Source: Parelaphostrongylus tenuis (taxonomy: Eukaryota > Nematoda > Chromadorea > Rhabditida > Metastrongylidae). From it: a stretch of 64,000 nt of DNA. Positions 22,445-34,400 of the stretch are shown one piece after another. Below the pieces are notes generated by a model. That model was not told the DNA's origin. It saw only the letters and a program-made list of their open reading frames with translations, and did no database searches. Location of the stretch: positions 806,001-870,000 of the forward strand of contig JAHQIW010007363.1 in NCBI GenBank assembly GCA_019055375.1. Reading direction: 5' to 3'. Position 1 is the first letter of the stretch; each line of letters opens with the position of its first letter. A program made the translations under genes and the position numbers.

Positions 22445-25400
22445 ATGGGCTCTGGAAAAGGTGGTGGCGACAATGTGGTGGTTGCGGTACGAGTTCGACC
22501 GTTTAACGATCGTGAGAAAAGTCGGAAAGCTCGACTGATCATTGAGATGCCGGACGGGCAGCGAACGTGCATACGGTATGTATTGTAGTCCCCTATAACA
22601 TTCTTCGCGAAAAACTACTGCTCAAATAGAAACGAATGCCTTACTTCATTTGGCTCAATTCCAAATTGAAAGTCTATCTGACAAATCTGGTATTCATATG
22701 GTCTCATAATTCCACTGGAATAGCTCATTACGTCGGGGTGCGCGAAAGGGCAGATTTAGAAAAAACAACTGATTTTGAATGCGAAGTGTCTGATAGGATA
22801 TCGAAAGTACCGAACGACAAAAGGAATATGTTTCCTCGTTTCAAAATTGAAATGTCCCTAATGTTATTTTATAAGGCGGGCTGATTTTGATTGATGTACA
22901 ACGTTCAGGAAAGCTTTCTATCAGGCAAAAGTGCTCTTAGCAATTATCTTTACTCGTTAGGCAACATTCCAAGTTCTACCTACCTTATGGCTGCAAAACG
23001 CATTAGCTTCTAAAGAAAAGTAGGAAAAAATGGGGTATGAATATACCTTGTGTTGGTTCTGCTGCTGTGCCTATGCACGACTTCGCCTTCTTCTTATGTG
23101 TCGCGCTGCTCCGAGCTGAAGAGAGCTTTGAAACTCACAAGGATGTAATTTCTGTCGCAATAGGCCCGAATTCTGATAAAGACACACGTATGTAACGCTT
23201 CTCCTCTCCATGGAAAGCACGCTCAAGGGGTTCGTTGTTGAGCCTCTACTGAAAGTGTGAGAGCTGAGCATCTTACTATATGATACTCACCTCGCAATTT
23301 CAAGCACTGAAGTCACACAGCTACTAAAGTCTTGCCGACTATTAGTGAAAGTACGCGTGGCAATACACACTGCAGTTGAGCGAGGCATGTAAGATTCGGC
23401 AGCTGATGTAAATGGATAAACAGAGGGGTGCTTGTCCAATTCTTGAAGTGCTTGACCACACATGACTCCGATTACTTGCTAACCCTTTGGGTACAACAGG
23501 GAGACGCCGTGTTCACCGCCTTACCGCGCGTGACATCACTAGCCACATAGAACCCTACAAACCAATCGCCGCGCACGGCAAGGTGGGGCTGGCGGCGTGC
23601 TCCTGTCGTACGCAAAGGGTTAATAGATTGATCTCGATATCTTCAGCTCGAAAATGTTTCGCTTTTCGGCGTGAAGCTATATCGCTTTGCCTGATTTTCG
23701 TCTTTTACGAGAACTCTCTCCTCGATAAGCACTTGACCAACTTCGTGTACTTGAAATCGGACTCGAACGATCTTCGTTTGTTGACTAACGTCGTACCAAA
23801 GAAAAAGCGTTCAGTCTCTCTTTCTGAGCGTTGGATTTATACGTTTATGATGACTGCATCGTGATCAACCATCATTGAATAATTTTAAGGAAAAATGGAA
23901 GATTGTGGCATTAATTTCACAGTACTCTTGAAAAATTGTCTGAGAGACTTTATACAATTTTATGCGAGTATTCTGTTTTTTTTCTGAAGATAATCATTTT
24001 CCTAGGGATCCAAATAATCCGTCGAATGAGAAGTGGTTCACATTTGATCATTCATATTGGTCCCATGATGGTTTCAAACAAGAAAGAGATGGATACTTAG
24101 CACCGGCAAGCGAGAGATATGCGGACCAGGTAAGTTTTCAAGAAAGTAGAAATAGTAATGATGACCTTCAAATGTTTTTATCCTGAAAAGGTTAGAGATC
24201 TGTAAATCAAAATGGGTGTTTTTCATTGATTTCTGTTTCAATCGAGCTATTTTTGATTTGATAAGGGCACAGCTTGACAAAGGTAAATACTCAATTCTCT
24301 CCCACCTGACCTTCTCAAGATTGCATCAATCCTATAAAGAACATTCTAGATCATCACTAAAGATGCTTGTCCTGAAAAGATCTGAAATACAGTATTCATG
24401 GATACTTATAGGAAGTTCTCCCTCCATCTTAATCACAAAACAATGAGTATTGACGAAACTCAAAATGAGCTATCTAGTCATTCAAAGTTATATGTTTCTT
24501 CTGCGGTCTCCTTGATTATGTAGTCAATAGAATGTGGCTTTTGAAGAGATTGGAGTATCATACATGGATTCTCTCCTCCATTTTTCGGAAGCCGCTTGGG
24601 AGTCGGAGTAGTATAATAGCTAGCAAAGTTGTCGTAGGCATCACGAAAGCCCTGCTCAACCTCTGTAGCTCCATTCAAAATACTGTTCTCTTCATGTAGC
24701 CTTCTTCTATCTCCTTTCTGCAGTGTTTTGCAAAATTGGACGTGTACTGATAATTCGTTGCAAATCGTGTGTTTTCACGTCAGCTCACTGCTCCAGTGTT
24801 TTCGGAGATAATCATTTCTTGGTGACTTTCAAATTACCAGCAATCATAGCGCTACGGTGATGATGTTGGCTGAGCCAGTCTAGATCCTCCCAGTGTTATT
24901 GATAACGGCATCGTCCCAACAGTTTACCAGTAACTTGAAGAAATCTTATTTCATAAGTTACAAGTTCCATAAGACGTGATTTGAGTTTTCCAGTGGCGAC
25001 ATTAGAATGTGAAATTGCGACGGAACATGATTTGTCGATGATTTCGATGACACCTTTATCCAAGAGTAAACCTGATTTTTCAATGAAGCACATTCATTTC
25101 TTCACATCACTTCTTCTTTTCTATATACTTCCCTTTCGGTGAAAAGTGTTACCATATTCTGTGTGCTGGACCAGATGCAGTGACCACGTTTCGTTATCAT
25201 ACATGAATTACCTTCAACATTTAATACCCCCACAAAACCAAAACCAAAATTTCGACGAAGGCAGAACTGCGTGAGGGAGGTATATGGGCATTTTATGTTA
25301 ATCAGGTATATTCTCTTGAGGTGGAGAGATAGTATTAAAATAACATGATCTGTGAAAATTTTCAAGCCTTTTCGAAGTTGATACGTCGATGACTTACATA

Positions 25401-28400
25401 CGTTTCGGCAGTTTTCTTCTAAACGTCCTCGCAGACTGTATTGAATTTTTATAGCGAGTTTAAAGAGCAGTCGATTGGAAGGTTATGTCCATATGCTCAA
25501 TGATAGTGGTAAGCCACGACTGAAAAATGGTGAAAACCGCATTCTCACACGGGTTTCGCCAAAATACGTGGCTCTGATGAGGCGGACGATACTGCCGAAA
25601 CGTACGTACACCACTTGCGTAAACGAGGTTAAAAAAAAAGAAGTCGACTGAAAAGCTATGGCAAAATATTTTCCCATCTTTTACTAGGAAAAACTGCTCT
25701 CATGACCCTATAATAGATTGATTGGTTCAGCTGCACGACACGCAGCAAAAATTCAGACATTCATGAGCCTTTTTTACTGAGAGCTGAAACGCATTGCAAT
25801 CTCATAGTCAGCGAAGTTTATACTTAGAAATAGTCAAGGTCGTTGTTGTTCTGCTTATGTTTTGAAATGTCGCGGCGAGACTACGAAAAAAGTCGAAAGT
25901 ATCTGTCAAAGCAGCTTCAGGGAGTGCCTCGTTTAATCGGGAACTTGTGAATGTAACTAAATTTTAGGAAACAGTCAAAGGATTCCAGACCAAAGTTCGC
26001 TTCATAGTATAATAACTGCACGAATTTCGTTCAGTACATAAAAGAGAAAAGATTTTAAGTGTTTGATTCCCTTTGAATGAAAATTCTTGAGAACAAATAA
26101 AATGAATGAATAAATATGAAAGTAATATTTAGTAATTATTGTGCAGAATCGTGTATATGCCGATTTGGGCAAAGGTGTACTGGAGAACGCCTGGGCCGGA
26201 TACAACTGCTCGTTGTTCGCTTACGGACAGACTGGAAGTGGAAAGAGCTATTCGATCGTCGGTTTCAAAGGAAACAAAGGCTAGAGTTTTTCATAACTCT
26301 CTAAAAACTGTTGGATATTCGCTGATTAATGACTACTGAATAATTACTAAATTTAACTCATCGCTATGACTTAACGGTAGTGAATGTGCTAACGAGTCCT
26401 TAAAGATACCATAACCCATTGTAGTACTCTTGCATGCCACACAGATGATGCAAATTTTGTACTAGATGTTGTTTATTGTTCTTTCGCTGTCATTTATTAT
26501 CAATATTGTTGTTAAACCTATCAAATATCTTAGCGCCTAGCGGCGCAATCAAGGTTACCTCGGACGCATGGAAATTTCCTATTTTAGTATCATTTCTCTA
26601 CAGTTAAATAATTTCTTCCAGGCAAAGTTTTTGGCCCAAAATCTTCCTCGTTATCACTAAACCACAGAATTGGTACCTTAATCTACTACTGTAATTTTTA
26701 CATGTAGTGAAGGGAAGTTAGTGGAGAGTTTGTGTATTCTCATTTGATTTGGCCACGCGGGACTTTGATTAGCTGCTTGTGTATCGAAATCCTCGTATTG
26801 GATTATTGTTTGTCTTTTTGATAGCAGTAAAATACCAGTCATACAGGGATATATAGGAAGAATCCAGAGAATATACAAGAAGAACAGTAGTCAATATTAT
26901 TAGCAAGCGGAAGGGAGCGAGAGAGAGCTTAGCAAAGACTGCGATCGTTAATGATGTTCACTTCATTAAGGAGGGGGGGGGGGGTTGAGGTTAGAGTAGA
27001 ACAAAGTTGAAGCTAAGGTGGGAGTTTCCAGTATAAGATCACAGAACACACTCACAAATAGTTCGCGTGAAAAGGTCAAAGGATTTCGGCTTCTACATCA
27101 TCTGCGAGTGGTCGCTTGATTTTCTTTCCCACTTCTGCTTTTGATTCCGGCCTAACATCATCTCCGAATCAACTAGTGAGAAGCCCGGCCGAGGATCCAT
27201 TGCCAAAACTATTCTTTGGAAACGACATCGAGAAGAACTGAAGACGCCCTTGCAAGGTTACGTGAGGAATCCAAGGAATATTACATGTACGACCAGCAAT
27301 ATACCATTTAGAATATGTGCTGGGGTCCGCACGATTAGTGAAGACGGGCCATCAAAGTATATTAGTAAGTAAGTAGGTAATTAAGTAAGAAAAGATCAAA
27401 TACCAAAGTAACTAGGTTACGTGACTAATCCAAAAGTATGAAGAAGGGGTCATTCTTGTTACAGTAGTCAAGAAAGTGTTCAAGCACTTACTGTAAACAT
27501 AATCCAAAGTGCATCGAATGTTCAACCGTCTTCGATGCATAGACATAGACTTACGAAAATGGAATATACGTATTGAGTGTAACAAAATAAATCAGCGATT
27601 TCCCCTTTGACAAAAGGTCGACAGAATTTGCTCTATTATGGAGAATGTTGTTCTATATTACATGTCGAAACGCTGGCGTGCAGCAGCACTTTTGAATTGG
27701 TAACTGGATAATAAACTGCATTCAACTGCAGCTTTCGATACATGGCATTGGTATTAGCGGGACCTTCTTCTTTTCCTTTCTTATGTTCGATTTGCTTTCG
27801 ACCGTGCCAATAACGGAGCGAAGAATTGGATGGGCAAGATTTGAACTTAGTTCATACGAGAATAAACACAAACTTGTTTATTTCCTCTGTTCAAAAAGAT
27901 CATTTACAGTGGTAGGTTGTACTAAGAATGATGAGCGTCCGCAAATTCAGTAAAATTCAGTGCAATTGTAAAACATCTCAAGAGATTATTAGTTGACAGC
28001 CTCCGAAACGTAGGCGACGCTCAAAGTCAAAAACGTATCAATGCAAACGATTATTCATCTTATTCCTCTATAGTCCTTTTACTTACTGTCTCTTGTATGA
28101 AGCTTCTTTTTCGTAGACGAAGTTTGACATCAGACATCAATATCAATCACTGACTATCGGTCTCTTTTGCGTCGATACAATTTACAGTGTGAGAACCTCT
28201 GAAAGTTAGCTGGTAATTACCATATCTCGCATACAAATTGCAAATTAATATTTATAATGATCAATTTTCAAAAATAAGACTTTGCGGTTCCAGAAAACTG
28301 CGTTTCAAGTTTATGTTTCCTACAGGTATTGTGCCAACTTTTTGTGAGGAATTATTCAAAAGCATTGAGGAAAAGAAGCGAACCAACAAAAAGAGCTGCA

Positions 28401-31400
28401 ATTACGAAGTGTTCATCTCTATGCTCGAAATTTACTGCGAAAAGGTGTGCATCAAAGCGACTATGTTGGAAGTCTAGAGTTATTGAGATAGAATTATTGA
28501 AACACTTTTTGAAGATACGCGATCTACTGTCATCGAAAGAACCACCAAAAGGAGGGCTTAAGTTACGTGAACATGCTACGACTGGATTCTATGGTACGTG
28601 TGTGTGCTCTTTCAGTTCATCGGCTCTGTACATCTTTAGCTTCTTTGCACTTTGTTTGATCCGAAAGCTGGCACATCAGTGATATCAAATTTTGTTCCCG
28701 CAATTCAGTTTTCATTTTGAAAGTGAAAACTGTTCAACACTATACACTTGGAAAGTTTCCTTGTAAAAGAAAATGTTTTACCTATGCCTTTTTTGGTTTT
28801 ACTTATGTATATTTTTCGCTCTTTATTCTACTATAGTGGAGAACCTTTCGAGTGCGCCCGTGAGTTCCTACAAAGAGATCGAGGCAAAGATCGACGAAGG
28901 AACGAAGAATCGCACGATAGCCGCCACCAACATGAACGCGACGAGTAGCCGGTAAGTGACAGTTTACATGCATTCTGACAAAGATGAGCAGATTTTATCG
29001 AACTCAAGTGGTAATTGTGAATTTTGAAGTTTTCATATCATTGGCTCATAAAAATAAGAGGTTTCTATTCCAGTGCTCACACCATCGTAAAGCTGCTATT
29101 CGTCCAGAAATTTTCAAAAAACAGTGTTGGAACTACAACGAAAAAATCCGAAATCAATCTTGTCGATCTGGCTGGAAGGTAAGTTGGCGTGATCTGAATT
29201 TACGTAAGTTGCATGCCACTAAATGCGTTCACTGTTGACTGCTACCTTATAGCTGTCACAAAATTGTTCTTCTTCACAAAAAGCTTATAATCATTCACTA
29301 CATATCGCAGTATCTCTTTCCACGGTAGTAGTCACATTATTCGCTTAAACAAAAGGAGCCGGTTCTTTCTGATTAGCAGGAAACAAATGGAAAGCCAGCC
29401 TCATTTGCTAGAGAGGAAATTTTTATAGGAGTATCAGTAACCATTGTAAAGCTCTGACTCGTAGCTATAGCCGCACGTCACCGGTTTTTCAAAACATCCC
29501 TATATAACGCTGTTGCATCCAGATCAGAAATTATGTGACACATTCGTCTTTCGCCCTCATTTTATCGCATGTATAACTCGCTGGAAGCCGAAAAGCATAT
29601 CAATGTGTAGAACAATTCTCGTAGTATCTTCGTCAAGCGTTTTACTCGGAGTTCCTTCCGAAATAGAGGAAAAATTCCCAATTGAATAACAATATATCGG
29701 TCGTCTCTCCTCGTTTCGCCATCTCCCACGCCCCTGCTAAGGCGTCGCTTTGTCGAATGGCCAGTAAACAACCTGCCAAAAATGTATAACTCGATCTGAT
29801 TTTCCCTGCAAAGTCGTATTCCCAGAAAATAAGCACATCGCTAGAATCAGGAAACATTACATTATCAGAGAATTACTGATAGCTTAAAGAAAAAGCTTTG
29901 TTCGGCGAGGTTTAAAGCACAAATCAAAGGATCAAAGGAGATCAAGAGATCAAATGAGCGTTCCAAAAAGGAGACACAATTTTGACTTCTTTGAAGCTTG
30001 TGCTATAGTTTGAGTACTAGCACTTAACGGAAGGAGCTTTGTTTAGCGAAATATAGTGAAACAAGAGAAAAAAAACGAGTGGTATAATGTTACATGATGT
30101 TGTTCTGAATGTTACAGCGTTATAAAGGTTATTTGGAAAAATCGGCGACGTGGAGCTGTTGCCTCAGGTCTCAGCTTTGGAATGGTTACTAACTTTCCTA
30201 AGGAATAATCCTCTTCAAAGAATAAGACCTTTTTCATTTGCTCCGTATAATTAAAAGAACGCAGAAGCCTCTTTTTACTACATTGCTTGCATCAATCGCC
30301 TACCTTCTTTATTGATATAGTAACTTTCCGTCTGCAGTTAACGAGCTCTGCTCAAACCAGGTTCCAGTTCACTTTTCTCCTGCTACATTACTGAGAACAA
30401 AAGTTTTCGATGTTAACGCATTTCTATTCCGCAAAGCACTCGCTTCTTGAAAAATGATGACGAACTATTCTAGCATAACATTTTACTAGTTTCAGGAATG
30501 AGAATTATTTATGTACGTTGATGGAACTAAATGAGGCTTCTGCAGAATTTTTTTATTTGCGACTCGCAACTGATGTATTGGCGACAAACGCTTTTTCAAA
30601 AACCCTGGAGAAGCTGATGAAGCTAGTAGCACATAGAATAGAAGCTTTTATTCAGCATTATAATGATGTTTTCAGCGAAATTCATACACGTAGTAAGCAG
30701 ACTGACTCAATTCGTAGGTGACTATAGTTTACAAGAGCATAAAATGTGAACCGGTTCCTTAGCTGAAACTATTCAGAAAAAACGGTAACCGTCTAATCGT
30801 CTAGCATACGATTTGAAGTTTTCTCGCAACGATGTAGGCTTGTTTCATTACTGGCAAATTTTCAGTGAACGCACAAGAGACGCTGGTACAGAAGGTGATC
30901 GAATGAAGGAAGGAATTGTAATAAATCAGTCGCTTTCAACCCTCGGTCGAGTGATTAAGGCACTTCACGATAAGCAAAATTGTAAAAGAAATAAGATTCA
31001 GGTGATTTAGTGTCGAAATAATCAACAAATTCTATAGGTCACGAGGCATAAAATCTCCCTTGCAACCTTTTCAGTCGTGACTTTGTCAGGCTCCGCTAAT
31101 CCAACTAAACAGCGTCATTTGAACCCTTTTCGCAGAACAGAGCTTTTCTTCTAGAAAATTAAAAGGCATTCAGTACCTTGAAAAGCAGTGATTGTAACAC
31201 TGTACTTGATTTTGTAGAGACTTAGAGTAGAAGCTCGAACTTTTAGTAGTCGTGTGACAGGACAAATTTTGTCAATTTATAATCTGAATTTGGATGTTGA
31301 AAAGATCTCCGAAGGGTGCTGTAAGAGCGAAATTGTTAGATTTCGACCCCTAGTAGTTGATCAGTCGCTTACACTTCGTAATGGAGTTATCGTGCTCTAA

Positions 31401-34400
31401 CCAGCAATATGAACTAAAAATAAGACTTATAGAACGATAGAATAATCTGTTTTACAGCTCTGATATGAAGACTTTTTTCGATACGAAAAAATAAATCTCT
31501 AGATAAATAGCGAAAATTGTGCGCCTTTCGAATCGTGCTGGGCGCGGCGAATCCAACTATCGTCCCGAAAGGTAGCGACTTTCGGTATTTAGATAGAACT
31601 TTTTTCCCCGCTTAGACAAAAGTTCTTGGATACGTTCAAATACGTGAGACACTACAATTTTCTCTACAAGTCCATATGTCTTTCGTGCATCCAGCTCCGA
31701 GTGGGCAACGTAATTTTCTTGCCGTTGGTGGAGGTTCAAACTGCTGATCTTAGCTCTCGTGATACGGAAAACTCCTAGCATCGACCTTTGGACTCCACGT
31801 TCAAATACGCGAATTGGTCTTTCATCCTGCTTACATAGCGACCAGGTTTCTGATACGCATATTCAGGCAGGGATATTTGTTGAGTCGAAAAGATGGGCAC
31901 AAAGTTGAGTACTCTCTGTTCTCTTCACAATGTTCTTGATAGTTTGATGGTTCAAAGCACCTCTCTTTATCGTGCTCAACTCTAGAGCTAAGCCTTTCGT
32001 CATATTGACTTACTCGTCACAGAGAGACCTAACGGGAGCTTTCACAGGTGACCATTCCGTTGAGCGTGATTTGGGCATAAGACACCAACCCATTCCTCAT
32101 GAACATTGTAAGCGTCATCGATTCGCTCAACAACTGCTCCGCTTAGCTAAAAAGTTGATGTTTCAAGAATGATATCAATAGCAAAGTGAAGGTGGTGTAA
32201 TTGGCGATCATATAACATCGATGGGCACATGAACATATCTACGTAGATATAAAAGTCTATATCAAATCAGCGAAACAGAAACGAGGGGTCTATTCTTCGA
32301 GTTCGCTTACGTCTAAGGAAGCATAAGACCGCCATTGCTTCGTGCTTATACCCCTAAGCACCAAATACCTCCGAAACCAATCGGGATGCTTCAGTAAAGG
32401 AAATGAAGTTGTTTAACTCAATCGTCATTGCTTTTCCAAAACCGGATAAGAGTCTTTTGACTTCTGAGGACGAGCGTTAATGGGCAGGCGGCGTCGCGCC
32501 GTCGCTTTCCCACAAGACGAGGCTTTCCCACGAAACTCAACGGCGCTTTTGCAGTACTTGAGTGAGGTTGGACGTCGCGCAGTGAGAAGCAAAATAACTC
32601 TCATGGTCATCAAAGGGCTAGGCCCCAACCAAATTTTCAGTTTCTACTGTGTAGCGCTGAAGATTCGATAAAGTTTTACCAGGGACAAAAGGAAATTGTA
32701 CACCAACGTATGTAATACTGAATCAAATTTTGGCTATCACGTCGTATATGGCTTAAATTTCAAGTTATTGCACGCACATGAGGCATATATGGCTCCTGTC
32801 GTCAGGAGCGCCTAGTCTCCATTAACAAAAACTCCCTACAGTGTTCCTTTGACTTTCTGTTTATTTAAAATAAAAGAACAAAGTAGTAAAAAGAACAGGC
32901 TTAATGGTTCAGATTCCATACCGCGACTCTGTGCTTACATGTCTTTTGAAAAATGCACTCGGAGGAAACAGCAAGACAATCATGGTGAATTTATTTCCTT
33001 ATAATAACGATATACCATTCTTACCTCTTTTTGTTTTCATGATAAAAAATAAGAGTGAACAAATTCTCTGATAATTATCGATGAGCAGTCCATGAGAAGC
33101 CAACTCATAACTGTTCTCTGGAAGAGATAATTCGTGAAAAGAATAGCAAGTGTAATAAAATAAACAGCATATAGGTGGATTTTGATAGATCAATTTGAAT
33201 AAAAAATTAATTGCTAGTTAAGATCGCTGCCATATCACCTGCTGATATCAATTATGAGGAGACACTGTCGACGCTTAGGTACTGTTTTTTGCTTTGTTCA
33301 CGTATTTATTATTTTAGCACTTCATTTGATCCGTTTTCACAGTATATTTTTTGCTTACTGTGCGGATCCCAGTACTTCTACCGTTCAATTCGTTTTTTTT
33401 TGTCTTCGTTTTGAACGCCGAAGAATACTAGTTGAGCGCGTATCCTTGTAATCTTGGAAAAAGCCTGGCTGTGACGATCTAAGGGCGTTCGTTTCTGACT
33501 GTCGCAGAGTGTTGGGGAGGGGAGTAAGGATCGGAGCCGGCGTGCTGGTACGAGCATCACAACCAATCGATCACGGAGTCCCTGTATATTATATTTTCAG
33601 AAAAAAAAGAAGTTGAAGGAAACAGGGAGAAATACTTGTTTTGTAAAAGTACTACGAATTTTTTCACTTAAAATCATTAATGAAAGTGGTTTCGATTGTT
33701 TTGGAGAAGAAAAGCAACGTTTGTGACCTGTCTTTCATAGTATTACATAGTTGTGTCACATAGAAATCTTGGAACACTTCAGTACGGAATTCCATTTATC
33801 TTAATTCAGAATGGAACATGAACATTATTTACGAACTAGTCCTATGAACACTTTATCCTAGATTCGCTGACCGTACAAAGTCAATCAAGACAAACGCGGT
33901 AGTAAACGAGAATCAGACTGAACGTATTATGAGGGAGCTTCGAGAAGAGAATGAACAACTTCAAAGACAGCTGAAGGGAGGAGGAGACAATGTCGGTCAA
34001 AAAAAATCACTAGTTACCCGAAGATACGTAAGTTAGGAGCACCGCCAATAAACGTTCGCTGCTTAGGAGCTAATAGAGTCACTGCGTCGTCAATTAGAGC
34101 AGAATCAAAAGGAAATGGCGGAGATGGAAAAAACCTGGCAAGAAAAAGTTGCCGAAGAAGCCGCCAAGGTGAGTAATAGTTCTTAGAGACTTTGCTGATG
34201 AAAAGAAATTCGCAAATATGATAAACATAAGGTGTAGTGCACATGGCAGCACCTCATTAGAGATAATAAATTACTGGAAACATCTAATTTTTAAAAAAAT
34301 ACTAGAGAATTTGTTTTTGATCAATGTCCTGATATCTTCAAGTTGAGAAGCTTGATTGGAACGATGTAGAGTCTATCAGGTTCTTACATATATTGGCCGT

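Larger units (their letters stand above)
24130..26146. other. klp-6 intron 2 (2 kb), with minus-strand ORF remnants
   Basis: Three consecutive minus-strand open stretches (25365-25102, 25093-24896, 24678-24478) have protein-like composition (e.g. [40 protein letters not shown]). None has a recognisable domain. They may be remnants of one transposable-element ORF. A hammerhead-like repeat follows at 25385-25640. Confidence 0.3.

Noticed and set aside
23487..23864. 125-codon plus ORF in klp-6 intron 1
   Set aside because: Begins inside a GC-rich MITE and has no recognisable domain.
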